64,000 bases of DNA from Nocardia yamanashiensis NBRC 100130 (GTDB lineage: Bacteria; Actinomycetota; Actinomycetes; Mycobacteriales; Mycobacteriaceae). The notes under the pieces were generated by a model. That model saw only the letters and a program-made list of their open reading frames with translations, was not told the DNA's origin and searched no databases. The position numbers and the translations under genes were made by a program. Location of the stretch: the NCBI RefSeq assembly GCF_001613325.1, contig NZ_BDCD01000026.1, positions 62,001-126,000 on the forward strand. Direction: 5' to 3'. Shown here one piece after another: positions 24,309 through 32,984 of this stretch (positions are counted from its first letter, which is position 1; each line of letters starts with the position of its first letter).

Positions 24309-26189
24309 ATGAGTATGGAATCCGTGGCGTGGAATCAGCTGTATCGGCAGATGAACGCGCCTACCGAGCGGCGACCGCTGCGCCTGGCCACCGCTAAGCG
24401 GATTCTGGCTTTCGCGCACGCGCATCATCGGCGGTTGGCGGCCTTCCTGGTGTTCAGCATCGTGTCGGCCCTGCTGGCGGTGGCCACGCCGGTACTGGCC
24501 GGACAGGTGGTCGATGCCATTGTGGGCGGCGGCCCGGTGCGCACCGTGGTCGTGCTCGCGGCGGTGATCGCCCTGGTGGCGGTGCTGGACGCGGGGCTCG
24601 GGCTGGTCATCCGGTGGCTGTCGGCGCGCATCGGCGAGGGTTTGATCTTCGACCTGCGGACCGCGGTGTTCGATCACGTGCAGCGGATGCCGGTCGCCTT
24701 CTTCACGCGCACCCGGACCGGCGCACTGGTGAGCCGGCTCAACAATGACGTTATCGGGGCGCAGCGGGCGTTCAGTTCCACCCTGTCCGGGGTGGTCACC
24801 AATGTGGTGACGCTGGTCCTCACCCTCGCCGTCATGCTGCGGCTGTCCTGGCAGATCACGCTGCTGGCGCTGGTGCTGCTCCCGGTGTTCGTGGTGCCCG
24901 CGCGGCGCATGGGCGAGCGGCTGGCCACCATTCAGCGGGAAGCCGCGGGACTCAACGCCTCCATGAGTACCCAGATGACCGAACGGTTCTCAGCACCGGG
25001 CGCGACCCTGGTGAAGCTGTTCGGGCGGCCACAACAGGAGTCGGTGGAGTTCGCGGCGCGGGCCGGGCGGGTGCGCGATATCGGGGTGCGCACCGCCATG
25101 CTGCAGACCGTGTTCGTCACCGCGCTCACCCTGGTGTCGGCGCTGGCCTTGGCGCTGGTCTACGGGCTCGGCGGCTACTTCGCGCTGCAGGGCAAGCTGG
25201 AACCCGGTGCGGTGGTGGCGCTTTCACTGCTGCTCACCCGCCTGTACTCGCCGCTGACCGCACTGGCCAGCGCCCGCGTGGACATCATGTCGGCGCTGGT
25301 GAGCTTCGAGCGGGTCTTCGAGATCCTGGATCTGCGGCCACTCATCGAGGACGCGCCGGACGCCCGCGAAGTGCCGGAGGGTCCGATCGCGGTCGAGCTG
25401 GACGCGGTGCGCTTCGGGTACCCGTCCGCCGACAAGGTGTCGCTGGCCTCGCTCGAGGATGTGGCGACCCTGGACACCCGCGGCGGCGAGGAAGTGCTGC
25501 ACGGTATTTCGCTGCGCGCCGAACCCGGGCAGATGGTGGCGCTGGTCGGCTCCTCGGGCGCCGGTAAATCCACCATCGCGCAATTGGTTTCGCGGCTCTA
25601 CGACGTGGACGGCGGCGCGGTGCGGCTGGGCGGCGCGGATGTGCGTGAGCTGACCGGCAAGTCGATCCAGGCCACGGTCGGCCTGGTCACCCAGGACGGG
25701 CATCTGTTCCACGAGACCATCCGGGCCAACCTGCTGCTGGCGCGGCCGGAGGCGACCGAGGACGAGATCTGGGACGCACTGCGGCGAGCCCGGCTCTACG
25801 ACCTGATCAGCAGCCTGCCCGACGGACTGGACACCGTGGTCGGCGAACGCGGATACCGGCTCTCCGGCGGAGAGCGGCAACGGCTCACCATCGCCCGATT
25901 GCTGCTCAAGCAGCCGCGCGTGGTCATTCTCGACGAGGCGACCGCCTCGCTGGACTCCACTTCCGAGGCCGCGGTGCAGGAAGCCCTGGCCGAAGCCTTG
26001 GACGGGCGCACCGCACTGGTCATCGCGCACCGGTTGTCCACCATTCGCAATGCGGACCAGATCGTGGTGCTGGAGCAGGGGCGCATTGTCGAGCGCGGCA
26101 ATCACACCCAGTTGCTGGCGGCCGGTGGGCGGTACGCCGAGCTGTACCGGACCCAGTTCGCCGACGACAGCGAGCCCGCCGCGGCCTGA
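24309..26189 (+). CDS. ABC exporter, fused permease and ATPase
   Basis: A 626-aa half-transporter that must dimerise. Residues 40-330 are a six-helix exporter domain (first helix LAAFLVFSIVSALLAVATPV). The ATPase domain has Walker A GSSGAGKST near residue 418, signature LSGGERQR, Walker B VVILDEATASLD and switch His IAHRL. The ATG at 24309 follows GAGGAG with good spacing. It stands alone between a divergent oxidase and the methyltransferase 81 bp downstream. Export of lipids, drugs or peptides is possible; nothing in the sequence decides. Confidence 0.9.
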   Translation: MSMESVAWNQLYRQMNAPTERRPLRLATAKRILAFAHAHHRRLAAFLVFSIVSALLAVATPVLAGQVVDAIVGGGPVRTVVVLAAVIALVAVLDAGLGLVIRWLSARIGEGLIFDLRTAVFDHVQRMPVAFFTRTRTGALVSRLNNDVIGAQRAFSSTLSGVVTNVVTLVLTLAVMLRLSWQITLLALVLLPVFVVPARRMGERLATIQREAAGLNASMSTQMTERFSAPGATLVKLFGRPQQESVEFAARAGRVRDIGVRTAMLQTVFVTALTLVSALALALVYGLGGYFALQGKLEPGAVVALSLLLTRLYSPLTALASARVDIMSALVSFERVFEILDLRPLIEDAPDAREVPEGPIAVELDAVRFGYPSADKVSLASLEDVATLDTRGGEEVLHGISLRAEPGQMVALVGSSGAGKSTIAQLVSRLYDVDGGAVRLGGADVRELTGKSIQATVGLVTQDGHLFHETIRANLLLARPEATEDEIWDALRRARLYDLISSLPDGLDTVVGERGYRLSGGERQRLTIARLLLKQPRVVILDEATASLDSTSEAAVQEALAEALDGRTALVIAHRLSTIRNADQIVVLEQGRIVERGNHTQLLAAGGRYAELYRTQFADDSEPAAA

Positions 26190-26211
26190 GGCCCGCACAC
26201 CCGGCACGATA

Positions 26212-26228
26212 TTTGCCGAACCGGCAAA
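26212..26228. promoter_or_regulatory. Palindromic operator-like site
   Basis: TTTGCCG-AAC-CGGCAAA is a perfect 7-bp inverted repeat 42 bp upstream of the methyltransferase ATG. It would suit a dimeric regulator overlapping the promoter. Confidence 0.45.
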
Positions 26229-26270
26229 AGAAGTGTCGGGTTTCGCGGTTCCCTCGCTAGCGTCGTGGGC

Positions 26271-27218
26271 ATGGGAGCACACACGCATGAGCAGGGACAG
26301 CATTCGCACGCACACTCGCACGGGCACTCCCACGGGCACGGGGGTCATACCCACGACGGGATCGACTGGACTCAGCTGCTGGACAACCTCCGCCGCGACG
26401 ACGCCATGGCGGCGGTCACCAATGCGGAGATCGCCCGCCGCCTGATCGCGCTGCCCAACGACGGCGGGGACCGCCCCACCGTCATGGACGCCGGGGCCGG
26501 AGCCGGTGGTCAGAGCGCCGCGTTCGCCAAGGAACTGGCGGCGCGGGGCGGCGGCCGGCTGGTCATCGTGGACGCCACCCCCGAATTGCTGGACGTGGCA
26601 AAGGAAGCCGCCGAGCGCGCCCTGGACGGCAGCGACAGCGTCACCATCGAAACCATCCAGGCCGATGCCGCGGCCGCCGATCTGGCCGAGCAGTTGCCCG
26701 CCGCGGACCTGGTCTGGGCCTCCCGCATGGTCCATCACCTCCCCGACCAGCAGGCCGGCACCACCGGCCTGGCGGGCGTGGTGCGCCCCGGCGGCTGGCT
26801 CGCGCTCGCCGAAGGCGGCCTGCCGATCCGTTGCCTGCCTTGGGAACTCGGGCTCGGCCGCCCCGGCCTGCAGGATCGCCTGCTCGCCGCCCGCGACGCC
26901 GGTTTCGCCCAGATGCGCGCCGATATCGAAGGCAGCGTACCCATGCCCTACGGCTGGAACACGGCCCTGTCCCGCGCCGGCCTCACCGACGTCACCTCGT
27001 TCAGCGTCCTCACCGACCACCCGGCCCCGCCCACCGATGACGTCCGGGAAAGCGTCATCGCCTGGCTCGGTTTCCTCCGCGAACGCGCCGTGGACCTCGA
27101 CGACACCGACAAGACCACCCTCGACGCCCTCCTCGACCCCGCCGCCCCCACTTTCCTCGGCCACCGCGACGATATCTACATGCTCGGCGCCACAACCGTT
27201 TTCATCGGCCGCCGCTGA
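26271..27218 (+). CDS. Class I SAM-dependent methyltransferase with His-rich N-terminus
   Basis: A 315-aa Rossmann-fold methyltransferase. The SAM-binding motif I is VMDAGAGAGGQSAAFA near residue 72, with acidic loop VIVDATPELLDVA and motif ASRMVHHLPD. The first 28 residues carry 11 His in HxH-type repeats (HSHAHSHGHSHGHGGHTHD), a metal-binding-like tail. A palindrome lies just upstream of the gene. The His tail suggests Zn, Ni or Cu sensing, storage or metal-dependent activity, but the methyl acceptor is unknown. ATG 26271 is chosen over GTG 26265. Confidence 0.8.
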   Translation: MGAHTHEQGQHSHAHSHGHSHGHGGHTHDGIDWTQLLDNLRRDDAMAAVTNAEIARRLIALPNDGGDRPTVMDAGAGAGGQSAAFAKELAARGGGRLVIVDATPELLDVAKEAAERALDGSDSVTIETIQADAAAADLAEQLPAADLVWASRMVHHLPDQQAGTTGLAGVVRPGGWLALAEGGLPIRCLPWELGLGRPGLQDRLLAARDAGFAQMRADIEGSVPMPYGWNTALSRAGLTDVTSFSVLTDHPAPPTDDVRESVIAWLGFLRERAVDLDDTDKTTLDALLDPAAPTFLGHRDDIYMLGATTVFIGRR

Positions 27219-27263
27219 TCCACCGCCGGTCCACCAGCGATCGGTTGGAGCTCGGCTCCGGGA

Positions 27264-27301
27264 GGTTCGGGGGCGCGGCCCCGGAGAGTTTCGAGAGTTG
27301 A
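27264..27301 (+). repeat. Dispersed repeat, copy C
   Basis: GGTTCGGGGGCGCGGCCCC followed by GGAGAGTTTCGAGAGTTGA. It lies 46 bp past the methyltransferase stop and matches copies A and B. It is likely part of the transcript end of this gene. Confidence 0.6.
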
Positions 27302-27455
27302 ACACCCCCGTAATCTGGCCGTGCTCCAACCGTCACCGTGTTGTGGCCGCAGGGGCCGATCTGGCGGTCCGAAATATCCTGCTATACGGCATAATTCGAC
27401 TTCCCCGGGCTAAACCCAAGTCATGTCGTTTCATTCGCCGGGGGAGGAGTTTTCG

Positions 27456-27926
27456 GTGACCCGTACCAAGGAACAGCGGCACACGGCCGCCGTCCGCAAC
27501 GATGATTTCGAGCGGATGTTCGGTGCCCGGCGTAAACAGCCGGCCGACGTCCCGCCACTGCACCTGCAGGTGAACGGCGGTACGCAGCGCACCGGAGAAT
27601 CCTGGACGGTGCCGAAAAACATTACCGCCGAAGCGGTTTCCGGAAAACTCGTGATCGATTTCACCACCGCGCATTGCACGCGCCGGGAAATCGAGCTGCG
27701 GGTCGAAGCCGGCGCGGGCGCTATCGTGCTGATCGTGCCGCGCGGCTGGCGGGTCGATATGGACGGCGTGCGCAATGACAGCGGTGGGACGGTGTCGAAT
27801 CGCGTGAAACTGCCGCGGTTTCCGGGCGCGCCGCTGATTCGGGTGGCAGGCGCGGTCGAGACCGGGACGGTCAAGGCGCGTTATGCGTTCCGGTCGCCGC
27901 TGGCGTGGTTGCGCCGTTCCCGTTGA
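27456..27926 (+). CDS. Hypothetical protein with beta-rich LiaF-like segment
   Basis: A 156-aa protein with a basic N-terminus (VTRTKEQRHTAAVRNDDFER) and a central beta-rich part: VPKNITAEAVSGKLVIDFT, IELRVEAGAGAIVLIVPRGW and WRVDMDGVRNDSGGTVSN. The stretch resembles the C-terminal domain of LiaF/YvqF-type envelope-stress proteins (LIVPRGWRVDMDG), a weak match by eye. GTG 27456 is preferred because GGGGAGGAG lies 7 nt upstream; ATG 27423 has no such site. It has no membrane segment. Its 3' end overlaps the convergent thioesterase gene by 56 bp. Confidence 0.55.
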   Translation: MTRTKEQRHTAAVRNDDFERMFGARRKQPADVPPLHLQVNGGTQRTGESWTVPKNITAEAVSGKLVIDFTTAHCTRREIELRVEAGAGAIVLIVPRGWRVDMDGVRNDSGGTVSNRVKLPRFPGAPLIRVAGAVETGTVKARYAFRSPLAWLRRSR

Positions 27927-28347
27927 GTTCGCGTTCCACACTGCGCGTGGTGCCCTGCGCCACCGCGACCACCACCGCCGCGCCGTCGGCGTCCTCCGCG
28001 AAAATCTCGCAGCGGCAGACGGCTTGGCGCCGGGTGGCGTCCACCACGGTGGCTTCGGCGCGTAACCGGACGCCGCCGGCCGGACGCAGATAGGTGATGG
28101 TGAAACCGCCGGTGAGCACGTTCGCGCCCAGCACGGTTCCGGCCGCGTAGGTGAGGGCGTTGTCGGCGGCGTAGGCGAGGACGCCGCCGTGCACCAGGCC
28201 GAATTGCTGGCCCAGTTCGGGGCGGATCGGGATCTCCAGGGTGGCGCGGCCGTCACCGAAGGCGGTGAGTTCCGCGCCCACCAATTGGCTGAAAGGCTGC
28301 GCCGCAAGCACTTTCCGCGCCAGGTCGAGGTCCAGTACCAGGGTCAT
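27871..28347 (-). CDS. Hotdog-fold acyl-CoA thioesterase (PaaI family)
   Basis: A 158-aa protein of the PaaI/YbgC-type hotdog family, which hydrolyses acyl-CoA or aryl-CoA thioesters in the cytoplasm. The signature GQQFGLVHGGVLAYAADNAL contains the HGG motif on the central helix, followed by the strands GFTITYLRPA and LRAEATVVDATRR. ATG 28347 overlaps the TetR stop (ATGA), so the two genes are co-translated and the regulator probably controls this enzyme. Substrate chain length is not predictable. Confidence 0.8.
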   Translation of the reverse strand: MTLVLDLDLARKVLAAQPFSQLVGAELTAFGDGRATLEIPIRPELGQQFGLVHGGVLAYAADNALTYAAGTVLGANVLTGGFTITYLRPAGGVRLRAEATVVDATRRQAVCRCEIFAEDADGAAVVVAVAQGTTRSVERELNGNGATTPAATGTHNAP

Positions 28348-28922
28348 TTGCCGGCCTTTCGTTCGTGCTCGGGAACGCCCAGCGCCTGCCAGGCCGCATC
28401 CGCCAATTGCGGGGCCACCTCGCTGGGCGCTTTGGTGAATTCGCCGCCCAGCCAATGCCGGGAGTACACCTGCGCCGGGCCCAGCCAAAGGGCGTACAGC
28501 AGGTCGAAGTCGAGTTCGCGGACCGCGCCGTAATTGGCGTGCGTCCGCCACCAGCGCAGCACCGCGCGCATGAAATCGCGATTGCCGTCGCTGTCGCGGA
28601 CGCCCGGCGGGCGGGCCGAGGTGAGAACCTTTGCGCGATATTGGTTCTCGGTCACCCAGCGCAGATGTTCGGTGACGCCCGCGCGCACGCCCTCCTCCGC
28701 GCCGGTGCTCTCGCCGACCGCGGCCCAGAAATGCCGCTGATAGTCCTCGAGCGCGTTCACCCACACCTGCCGGTACAGGTCCGCCTTGTCCGGGAAATGG
28801 TGATACAGCGCGCCCACGCTCGCGCCCGCGGCATCACGAATCTGCGTGAGCGTGGCATCGAGCGCCCCCTGCTCGGCGAACTGCCGCTCGGCCGCCAGCA
28901 GCAACCGATCTCGAATCTTCAT
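28344..28922 (-). CDS. TetR-family transcriptional regulator
   Basis: A 192-aa repressor-type protein. The N-terminal helix-turn-helix is DATLTQIRDAAGASVGALYHHFPDKADLYRQV (key part ASVGALYHHFPDK) at about residues 22-50. The rest is a helical ligand domain. A candidate operator, CAGAA-N5-TTCTG, lies 4 bp upstream of its start. The stop overlaps the start of the thioesterase gene. Acyl-CoA or another thioester may be the inducer, an inference from the context. Confidence 0.85.
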   Translation of the reverse strand: MKIRDRLLLAAERQFAEQGALDATLTQIRDAAGASVGALYHHFPDKADLYRQVWVNALEDYQRHFWAAVGESTGAEEGVRAGVTEHLRWVTENQYRAKVLTSARPPGVRDSDGNRDFMRAVLRWWRTHANYGAVRELDFDLLYALWLGPAQVYSRHWLGGEFTKAPSEVAPQLADAAWQALGVPEHERKAGK

Positions 28923-28925
28923 ATC

Positions 28926-28940
28926 CAGAATTTAGTTCTG
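28926..28940. promoter_or_regulatory. Candidate TetR operator
   Basis: CAGAA-TTTAG-TTCTG is a short inverted repeat immediately upstream of the TetR start and would suit autoregulation. Confidence 0.35.
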
Positions 28941-28964
28941 TTTTGCAGGCCGCACAAGAGGAAA

Positions 28965-28980
28965 AGGGGGCTAAGCCCCC
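28965..28980. terminator. Hairpin between divergent genes
   Basis: GGGGGCT-A-AGCCCCC forms a tight stem between the divergent TetR and DNA-polymerase genes. It is followed by AGACCCCTTT. Since no gene ends here it may instead be a leader structure. Confidence 0.3.
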
Positions 28981-29089
28981 AGACCCCTTTAGTCCTGCGG
29001 ACCGCTGAACAGCCGTCAGCGACTGCCCCGCCCGACCCGGGCCTGCGCGGGGGACTGCGGTGGTGGATTTGCGGGCGTTTGTGCAGACC

Positions 29090-30178
29090 ATGCGGTATGA
29101 CGGAGGGGTGGGGCGCTGGGTGTTGCACGTGGACCTCGACCAATTTCAGGCCGCGGTCGAGTTTCGGCGGCATCCGGAGTTGCGGGGGGAGCCGGTGATC
29201 GTGGGTGGGAACGGGGATCCGGGGGAGCCTCGGAAAGTGGTTTCTTGTGCTTCCTATGCGGCGCGGGGGTTCGGGGTGCGGGCGGGGATGCCGTTGCGGA
29301 CGGCGGCTCGGATCTGTCCGGAGGGGGTGTTTCTGGCGCAGGATCTGGGCACCTATGCGGAGGCTTCCGGGGAGATCATGGAGGTGCTGCGGGGGTTCAC
29401 CGAGCGCGTCGAGGTGCTGGGGTTCGACGAGGCGTTTCTCGCGGTGGACACCGATGATCCGGAAGGACTCGCGCGCGAGATCCGGGACGCCATCGAGGGT
29501 TTGGAGCTGACCTGTTCGATCGGGATCGGGGACAACAAGACCCGGGCCAAGCTGGCCACCGGGTTCGCCAAGGCGGTGGGCAAGGCGGGGGAGGGGGACG
29601 GGCCCGAAACGGCGGAACAGGGGACCGGGATCTTCCGGCTCACGGCGGACAATTGGGAAGCGCTGATGGCGCACCGGCCGACCAGTGCGCTGTGGGGGAT
29701 CGGCCCGCGGATCGCGAAACGGATGAGCGCACTCGGCATCGACACCGTCGCCCAGCTGGCCGCCGCCGATCGGGAACTGCTGGCGGCGGAGTTCGGGCCG
29801 AATACCGGGCCCTACCTGTGGGTACTGGGGCACGGGGCGGGGGACACCGATATCGCCGAGCCGCGAGAACCGGTGGGGCACAGCCGGTCAGAGACCTTTC
29901 CGGTCGATCTGACCGAACGCGCCGATCTCGATGCCGCCCTCACCCGGCTCGCCACCCAGGTCGCGGAGGAGACCTTCGCGGACGGCCGCGCCATCGGGCG
30001 GGTCGGGGTGACCGTCCGCACCAAGACCTTCTTCACCCGCACCAAGCAGCGGAAACTCCCGCGGCCCAGCACCGATGTGGACGAGATCGTGCGCACCGCC
30101 CTCGACGTCCTGCACGCCTTCGAACTGGACCGCCCCATCCGCCTGCTCGGGGTGCGGGTCGAATTTGCGATGCTGTGA
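29090..30178 (+). CDS. dinB: Y-family DNA polymerase, DinB2-like, with Gln at the steric-gate position
   Basis: A 362-aa translesion polymerase. The catalytic Asp is in HVDLDQFQAAVE and the second acidic pair in LGFDEAFLAVD. Later come SIGIGDNKTRAK and the helix-hairpin-helix region LWGIGPRIAKRM, then the little-finger domain. The stretch EPVIVGGNGDPGEPRKVVSC is typical of mycobacterial DinB2/Rv3056-type enzymes. The residue aligning to E. coli Phe13, the sugar steric gate, is Gln20 (codon 29147-29149). Mycobacterial DinB2 has Leu there and is known to incorporate ribonucleotides, so this enzyme may do so too. The start is uncertain (29060, 29090 or 29108). Confidence 0.85.
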   Translation: MRYDGGVGRWVLHVDLDQFQAAVEFRRHPELRGEPVIVGGNGDPGEPRKVVSCASYAARGFGVRAGMPLRTAARICPEGVFLAQDLGTYAEASGEIMEVLRGFTERVEVLGFDEAFLAVDTDDPEGLAREIRDAIEGLELTCSIGIGDNKTRAKLATGFAKAVGKAGEGDGPETAEQGTGIFRLTADNWEALMAHRPTSALWGIGPRIAKRMSALGIDTVAQLAAADRELLAAEFGPNTGPYLWVLGHGAGDTDIAEPREPVGHSRSETFPVDLTERADLDAALTRLATQVAEETFADGRAIGRVGVTVRTKTFFTRTKQRKLPRPSTDVDEIVRTALDVLHAFELDRPIRLLGVRVEFAML

Positions 30179-30207
30179 GCACGCACACGACGGAAGGCAC
30201 CCTCTCG

Positions 30208-30990
30208 ATGAGCAGTTACGAGAACATCCAGTTCGAGCACGACGGACCGATCGCGCGCATCACGCTGAACCGGCCCAAGGCAGCCAACGGGATCGATCAG
30301 GCGCTGGCGGAGGAGCTGGTGCGGGCGGCGGAGTACTGCTCGGAGGATCCCGCGATCAAGGTGGTCGTGCTGACCGGGGCGGGGAAGTTCTTCTCGGCCG
30401 GCGGCGACGTGCGCGCCATGGCGGCCGCCGACGATGCCGGGAAGTTCATCGAGAAGCTGGCGGGCACCCTGCACCACGCGGTGTCGGCGCTGGCCCGGAT
30501 GGACGCGCTGCTGATCGTGGCGGTGAACGGGACCGCCGCGGGCGCCGGGTTCAGCCTCGCGGTGGCGGGCGACCTGGTGGTCGCGGCCGAGTCGGCGGCA
30601 TTCACCATGGCGTACACCAAGATCGGGCTGAGCCCGGACGGCGGCGCTTCCTACTACCTGCCGCGACTCATCGGCGTGCGCAAGACGCAGGAGCTCATGC
30701 TCACCAATCGCACGCTGCCGGCGGCCGAGGCGCTGGAGTGGGGACTGCTGCACCGGGTGGTGCCGGACGCCGAACTCGAGGCGGCCGTCGAGGAATTGGC
30801 GCAGCAGTTCGCGGCGGGACCCAAGGCGTCCAACGCGGCCGTGAAGAAGCTGCTGCTGGTGTCCTCGCAGCACACCCTCGAGGAGCAGCTGGCCACCGAG
30901 GCGGCGTTCATCACCCGCAATGCCGAATCCACCGACGGGGCGGAAGGCATCGCGGCGTTCGTGGAGAAGCGCGCACCGAAGTACGCGTGA
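30208..30990 (+). CDS. Enoyl-CoA hydratase/isomerase family protein
   Basis: A 260-aa crotonase-fold protein acting on enoyl-CoA thioesters. The CoA-binding loop is GAGKFFSAGGDVRAMAA and the helix region NGTAAGAGFSLAVAGDLVVA. The position of the second catalytic Glu is taken by SPDGGASYYLP, similar to isomerase-type (PaaG-like) members, which use an Asp. A double-bond isomerase therefore fits better than a plain hydratase. It starts 29 bp after the polymerase stop but is functionally unrelated to it. A strong hairpin follows the stop. Confidence 0.8.
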   Translation: MSSYENIQFEHDGPIARITLNRPKAANGIDQALAEELVRAAEYCSEDPAIKVVVLTGAGKFFSAGGDVRAMAAADDAGKFIEKLAGTLHHAVSALARMDALLIVAVNGTAAGAGFSLAVAGDLVVAAESAAFTMAYTKIGLSPDGGASYYLPRLIGVRKTQELMLTNRTLPAAEALEWGLLHRVVPDAELEAAVEELAQQFAAGPKASNAAVKKLLLVSSQHTLEEQLATEAAFITRNAESTDGAEGIAAFVEKRAPKYA

Positions 30991-30992
30991 CG

Positions 30993-31015
30993 GCTGGGGG
31001 CCATTGGCCCCCAGC
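30993..31015. terminator. Bidirectional terminator
   Basis: GCTGGGGGCC-ATT-GGCCCCCAGC is a perfect 10-bp stem between the convergent enoyl-CoA hydratase and hydrolase genes. Confidence 0.8.
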
Positions 31016-31020
31016 GCCTT

Positions 31021-31839
31021 TCAACCCTTCACGAATTCCAGAATATCGGCGTTCACCTGCGCCGCATGACTGATGTACAGGCCGTGCCCCGCATCCGGGT
31101 ATTCCTTCAGGACCGCGTGCGGGGCCAGCTTTACCGCCTGCCGGCTCGACACGTCGATGGGGATGGACTCGTCGGGAATGCCGTGCAGCAACAGCATCGG
31201 CACCGTGACCGCGGCGACGTCGGCGCGGTGATCGCTGGTGAACAGTTCCCGCTGCATCAGGTCGATGGCATACGGCGAGGCCGACAGGCAGCGGCGCATC
31301 TCCTCTTCCATGACCGGCCGCGAGACCCGCACGCCCAGCTGGGTGGCGAAGTACCCTTCGAGCCGGTCGGCGAACCACTTCGGGCGATCGGCCCGCAGCT
31401 CCGCGTTCGAGGCATCCAGGAATTCGATCGGCACGCCCACCGGATTGTCGGCGGTCCGGCACATGAACGGAATCGCGGGCGCCAGCAGCGCGATTCGCGA
31501 CACCCGGTCCTGCCCGTGCCGGCTCAGATACCGCACCACCTCACCACCGCCCGCCGAATGCGCGACCAGCGTGACCTCGCGCAGATCCAGGTGCTCGACG
31601 AGCGCCCCCAGATCGTCGGCACGGGTGTCGATGTCGTATCCGGCGGGCGACCAGTCCGAACGCCCGTGCCCGCGGCGATCCACCAGGATGCAGCGGTAAC
31701 CCCGCTCGACGAAGTACGGCAACTGGTATTCCCACATATCGCTGTAGAGCGACCACCCCGCCACGAACACGATCGGCGCGCCGGTGCCGTAATCCTGGTA
31801 GGCGAGGGTGGTGCCGTCGGTGGTCCGGAAGTTCGGCAT
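31021..31839 (-). CDS. Alpha/beta hydrolase, chloroperoxidase-like
   Basis: A 272-aa single-domain alpha/beta hydrolase. The nucleophile elbow is LVAHSAGGGEVV near residue 93, the acid is in HGIPDESIPID, and the catalytic His in PDAGHGLYISH. The N-terminal MPNFRTTDGTTLAYQDYG is typical of cofactor-free haloperoxidase/esterase relatives. There is no signal peptide. It starts 152 bp from a divergent oxidoreductase. Its substrate is unknown. Confidence 0.85.
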   Translation of the reverse strand: MPNFRTTDGTTLAYQDYGTGAPIVFVAGWSLYSDMWEYQLPYFVERGYRCILVDRRGHGRSDWSPAGYDIDTRADDLGALVEHLDLREVTLVAHSAGGGEVVRYLSRHGQDRVSRIALLAPAIPFMCRTADNPVGVPIEFLDASNAELRADRPKWFADRLEGYFATQLGVRVSRPVMEEEMRRCLSASPYAIDLMQRELFTSDHRADVAAVTVPMLLLHGIPDESIPIDVSSRQAVKLAPHAVLKEYPDAGHGLYISHAAQVNADILEFVKG

Positions 31840-31990
31840 AGCTGCTGCGCTCCTTGCTGTTTCGCTGTTGGAACAAACCTTCGCAGCGCTCGGGAACGAA
31901 AGCGATTACCCGTCGGGTAAAGCCCCGCGCACACCCCCATCGACGCAGGAAGACCCACCTCCGGGCGGGTGCGCGACCTATGCTCGACGA

Positions 31991-32983
31991 ATGGAGTTCC
32001 AGGCGATGGTGGCCCACGAAACCGACAACGGCATCAGCCTGATCCGGGAGACGGTCGGCGACGACTTCCTCGGACCCGGCACCGTGACGATCAAGGTGCA
32101 TTTCACGAGCGCGAACTACAAGGACGGGCTCGGCATCACCCCGGGTGGGGGCGTCATCCGCAACTATCCGCTGATCCCCGGCATCGATATCGCCGGTGAG
32201 GTCTTCGCTTCCGACGACGCCGATTTCGTGCCGGGCCAGCTGGTGGTCGCGCATGGCTACGACATCGGGGTGGCGCATCACGGCGGGTTCGCCGAATACG
32301 CCCGGGTGCCGGCCGAATGGGTGGTGCCGCTGGACGGGCTCACCCCGCGCGAGGCGGCGGCGCTCGGCACCGCCGGGTTCACCGCGGCCATGAGCGTGCA
32401 GGCGCTGCTCGATCAGGGGCTGACCCCGGACGACGGTCCGGTGCTGGTCACGGGCGCGACCGGCGGCGTCGGCACGGTGGCCGTCGATATTCTGGCGGGG
32501 CTGGGCTACGAAGTGGTCGCCTCGACCGGGAAGCTCGGGGCTTCGGAATTGCTCACCGCGCTCGGCGCTTCCTCGGTCATCGGGCGATTGCCCGGCGAGG
32601 GGGAGAAGCTGCGCCCGCTCGGCAAGGCGCAGTGGGCCGCGGCGGTCGACAGCGTGGGCGGCCAGTCGCTGGCGCATATTCTGTCCGCGATCAAATACGG
32701 TGGCGCGGTGGCGGTTTCGGGGCTCACCGGCGGACCGGCCGTGCCCACCACGGTGATGCCGTTCATCCTGCGCGGCGTGTCCCTGCTCGGCATCGACTCG
32801 GCGCATTTCCCGATCGCCGCGCGCCGTGAACTGTGGGCCCGGCTGGCCAAGGACCTGAAGCCGCGGCATCTCGCGCTGCTGGAGAACTACGCGCCGATCA
32901 CCGAGGCGGAATCGGTGCTGCGTTCCATCCTGGACGGCACCCATTCCGGGCGCACCGTACTGGGTGTGGCGGGCGAGTTCTGA
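31991..32983 (+). CDS. MDR-family oxidoreductase (YhdH/AcuI acryloyl-CoA reductase-like)
   Basis: A 330-aa zinc-free medium-chain reductase. The N-domain contains TSANYKDGLGITPGGGVIRN and PLIPGIDIAGEVF, the pattern of the YhdH/AcuI subfamily, which reduces acryloyl-CoA with NADPH. The Rossmann motif is VLVTGATGGVGTVAVDILAG near residue 150. The start at 31991 gives MEFQAMVA, matching the usual short N-terminus; ATG 32006 is an alternative. It may remove toxic acryloyl-CoA from propionate-type metabolism, an inference. Confidence 0.85.
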   Translation: MEFQAMVAHETDNGISLIRETVGDDFLGPGTVTIKVHFTSANYKDGLGITPGGGVIRNYPLIPGIDIAGEVFASDDADFVPGQLVVAHGYDIGVAHHGGFAEYARVPAEWVVPLDGLTPREAAALGTAGFTAAMSVQALLDQGLTPDDGPVLVTGATGGVGTVAVDILAGLGYEVVASTGKLGASELLTALGASSVIGRLPGEGEKLRPLGKAQWAAAVDSVGGQSLAHILSAIKYGGAVAVSGLTGGPAVPTTVMPFILRGVSLLGIDSAHFPIAARRELWARLAKDLKPRHLALLENYAPITEAESVLRSILDGTHSGRTVLGVAGEF

Positions 32984-32984
32984 G

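Noticed and set aside
28965..28980. Terminator for the thioesterase-TetR operon
   Set aside because: The hairpin is at the 5' side of the TetR gene, not after its end, so it was listed only as a hairpin between divergent genes.
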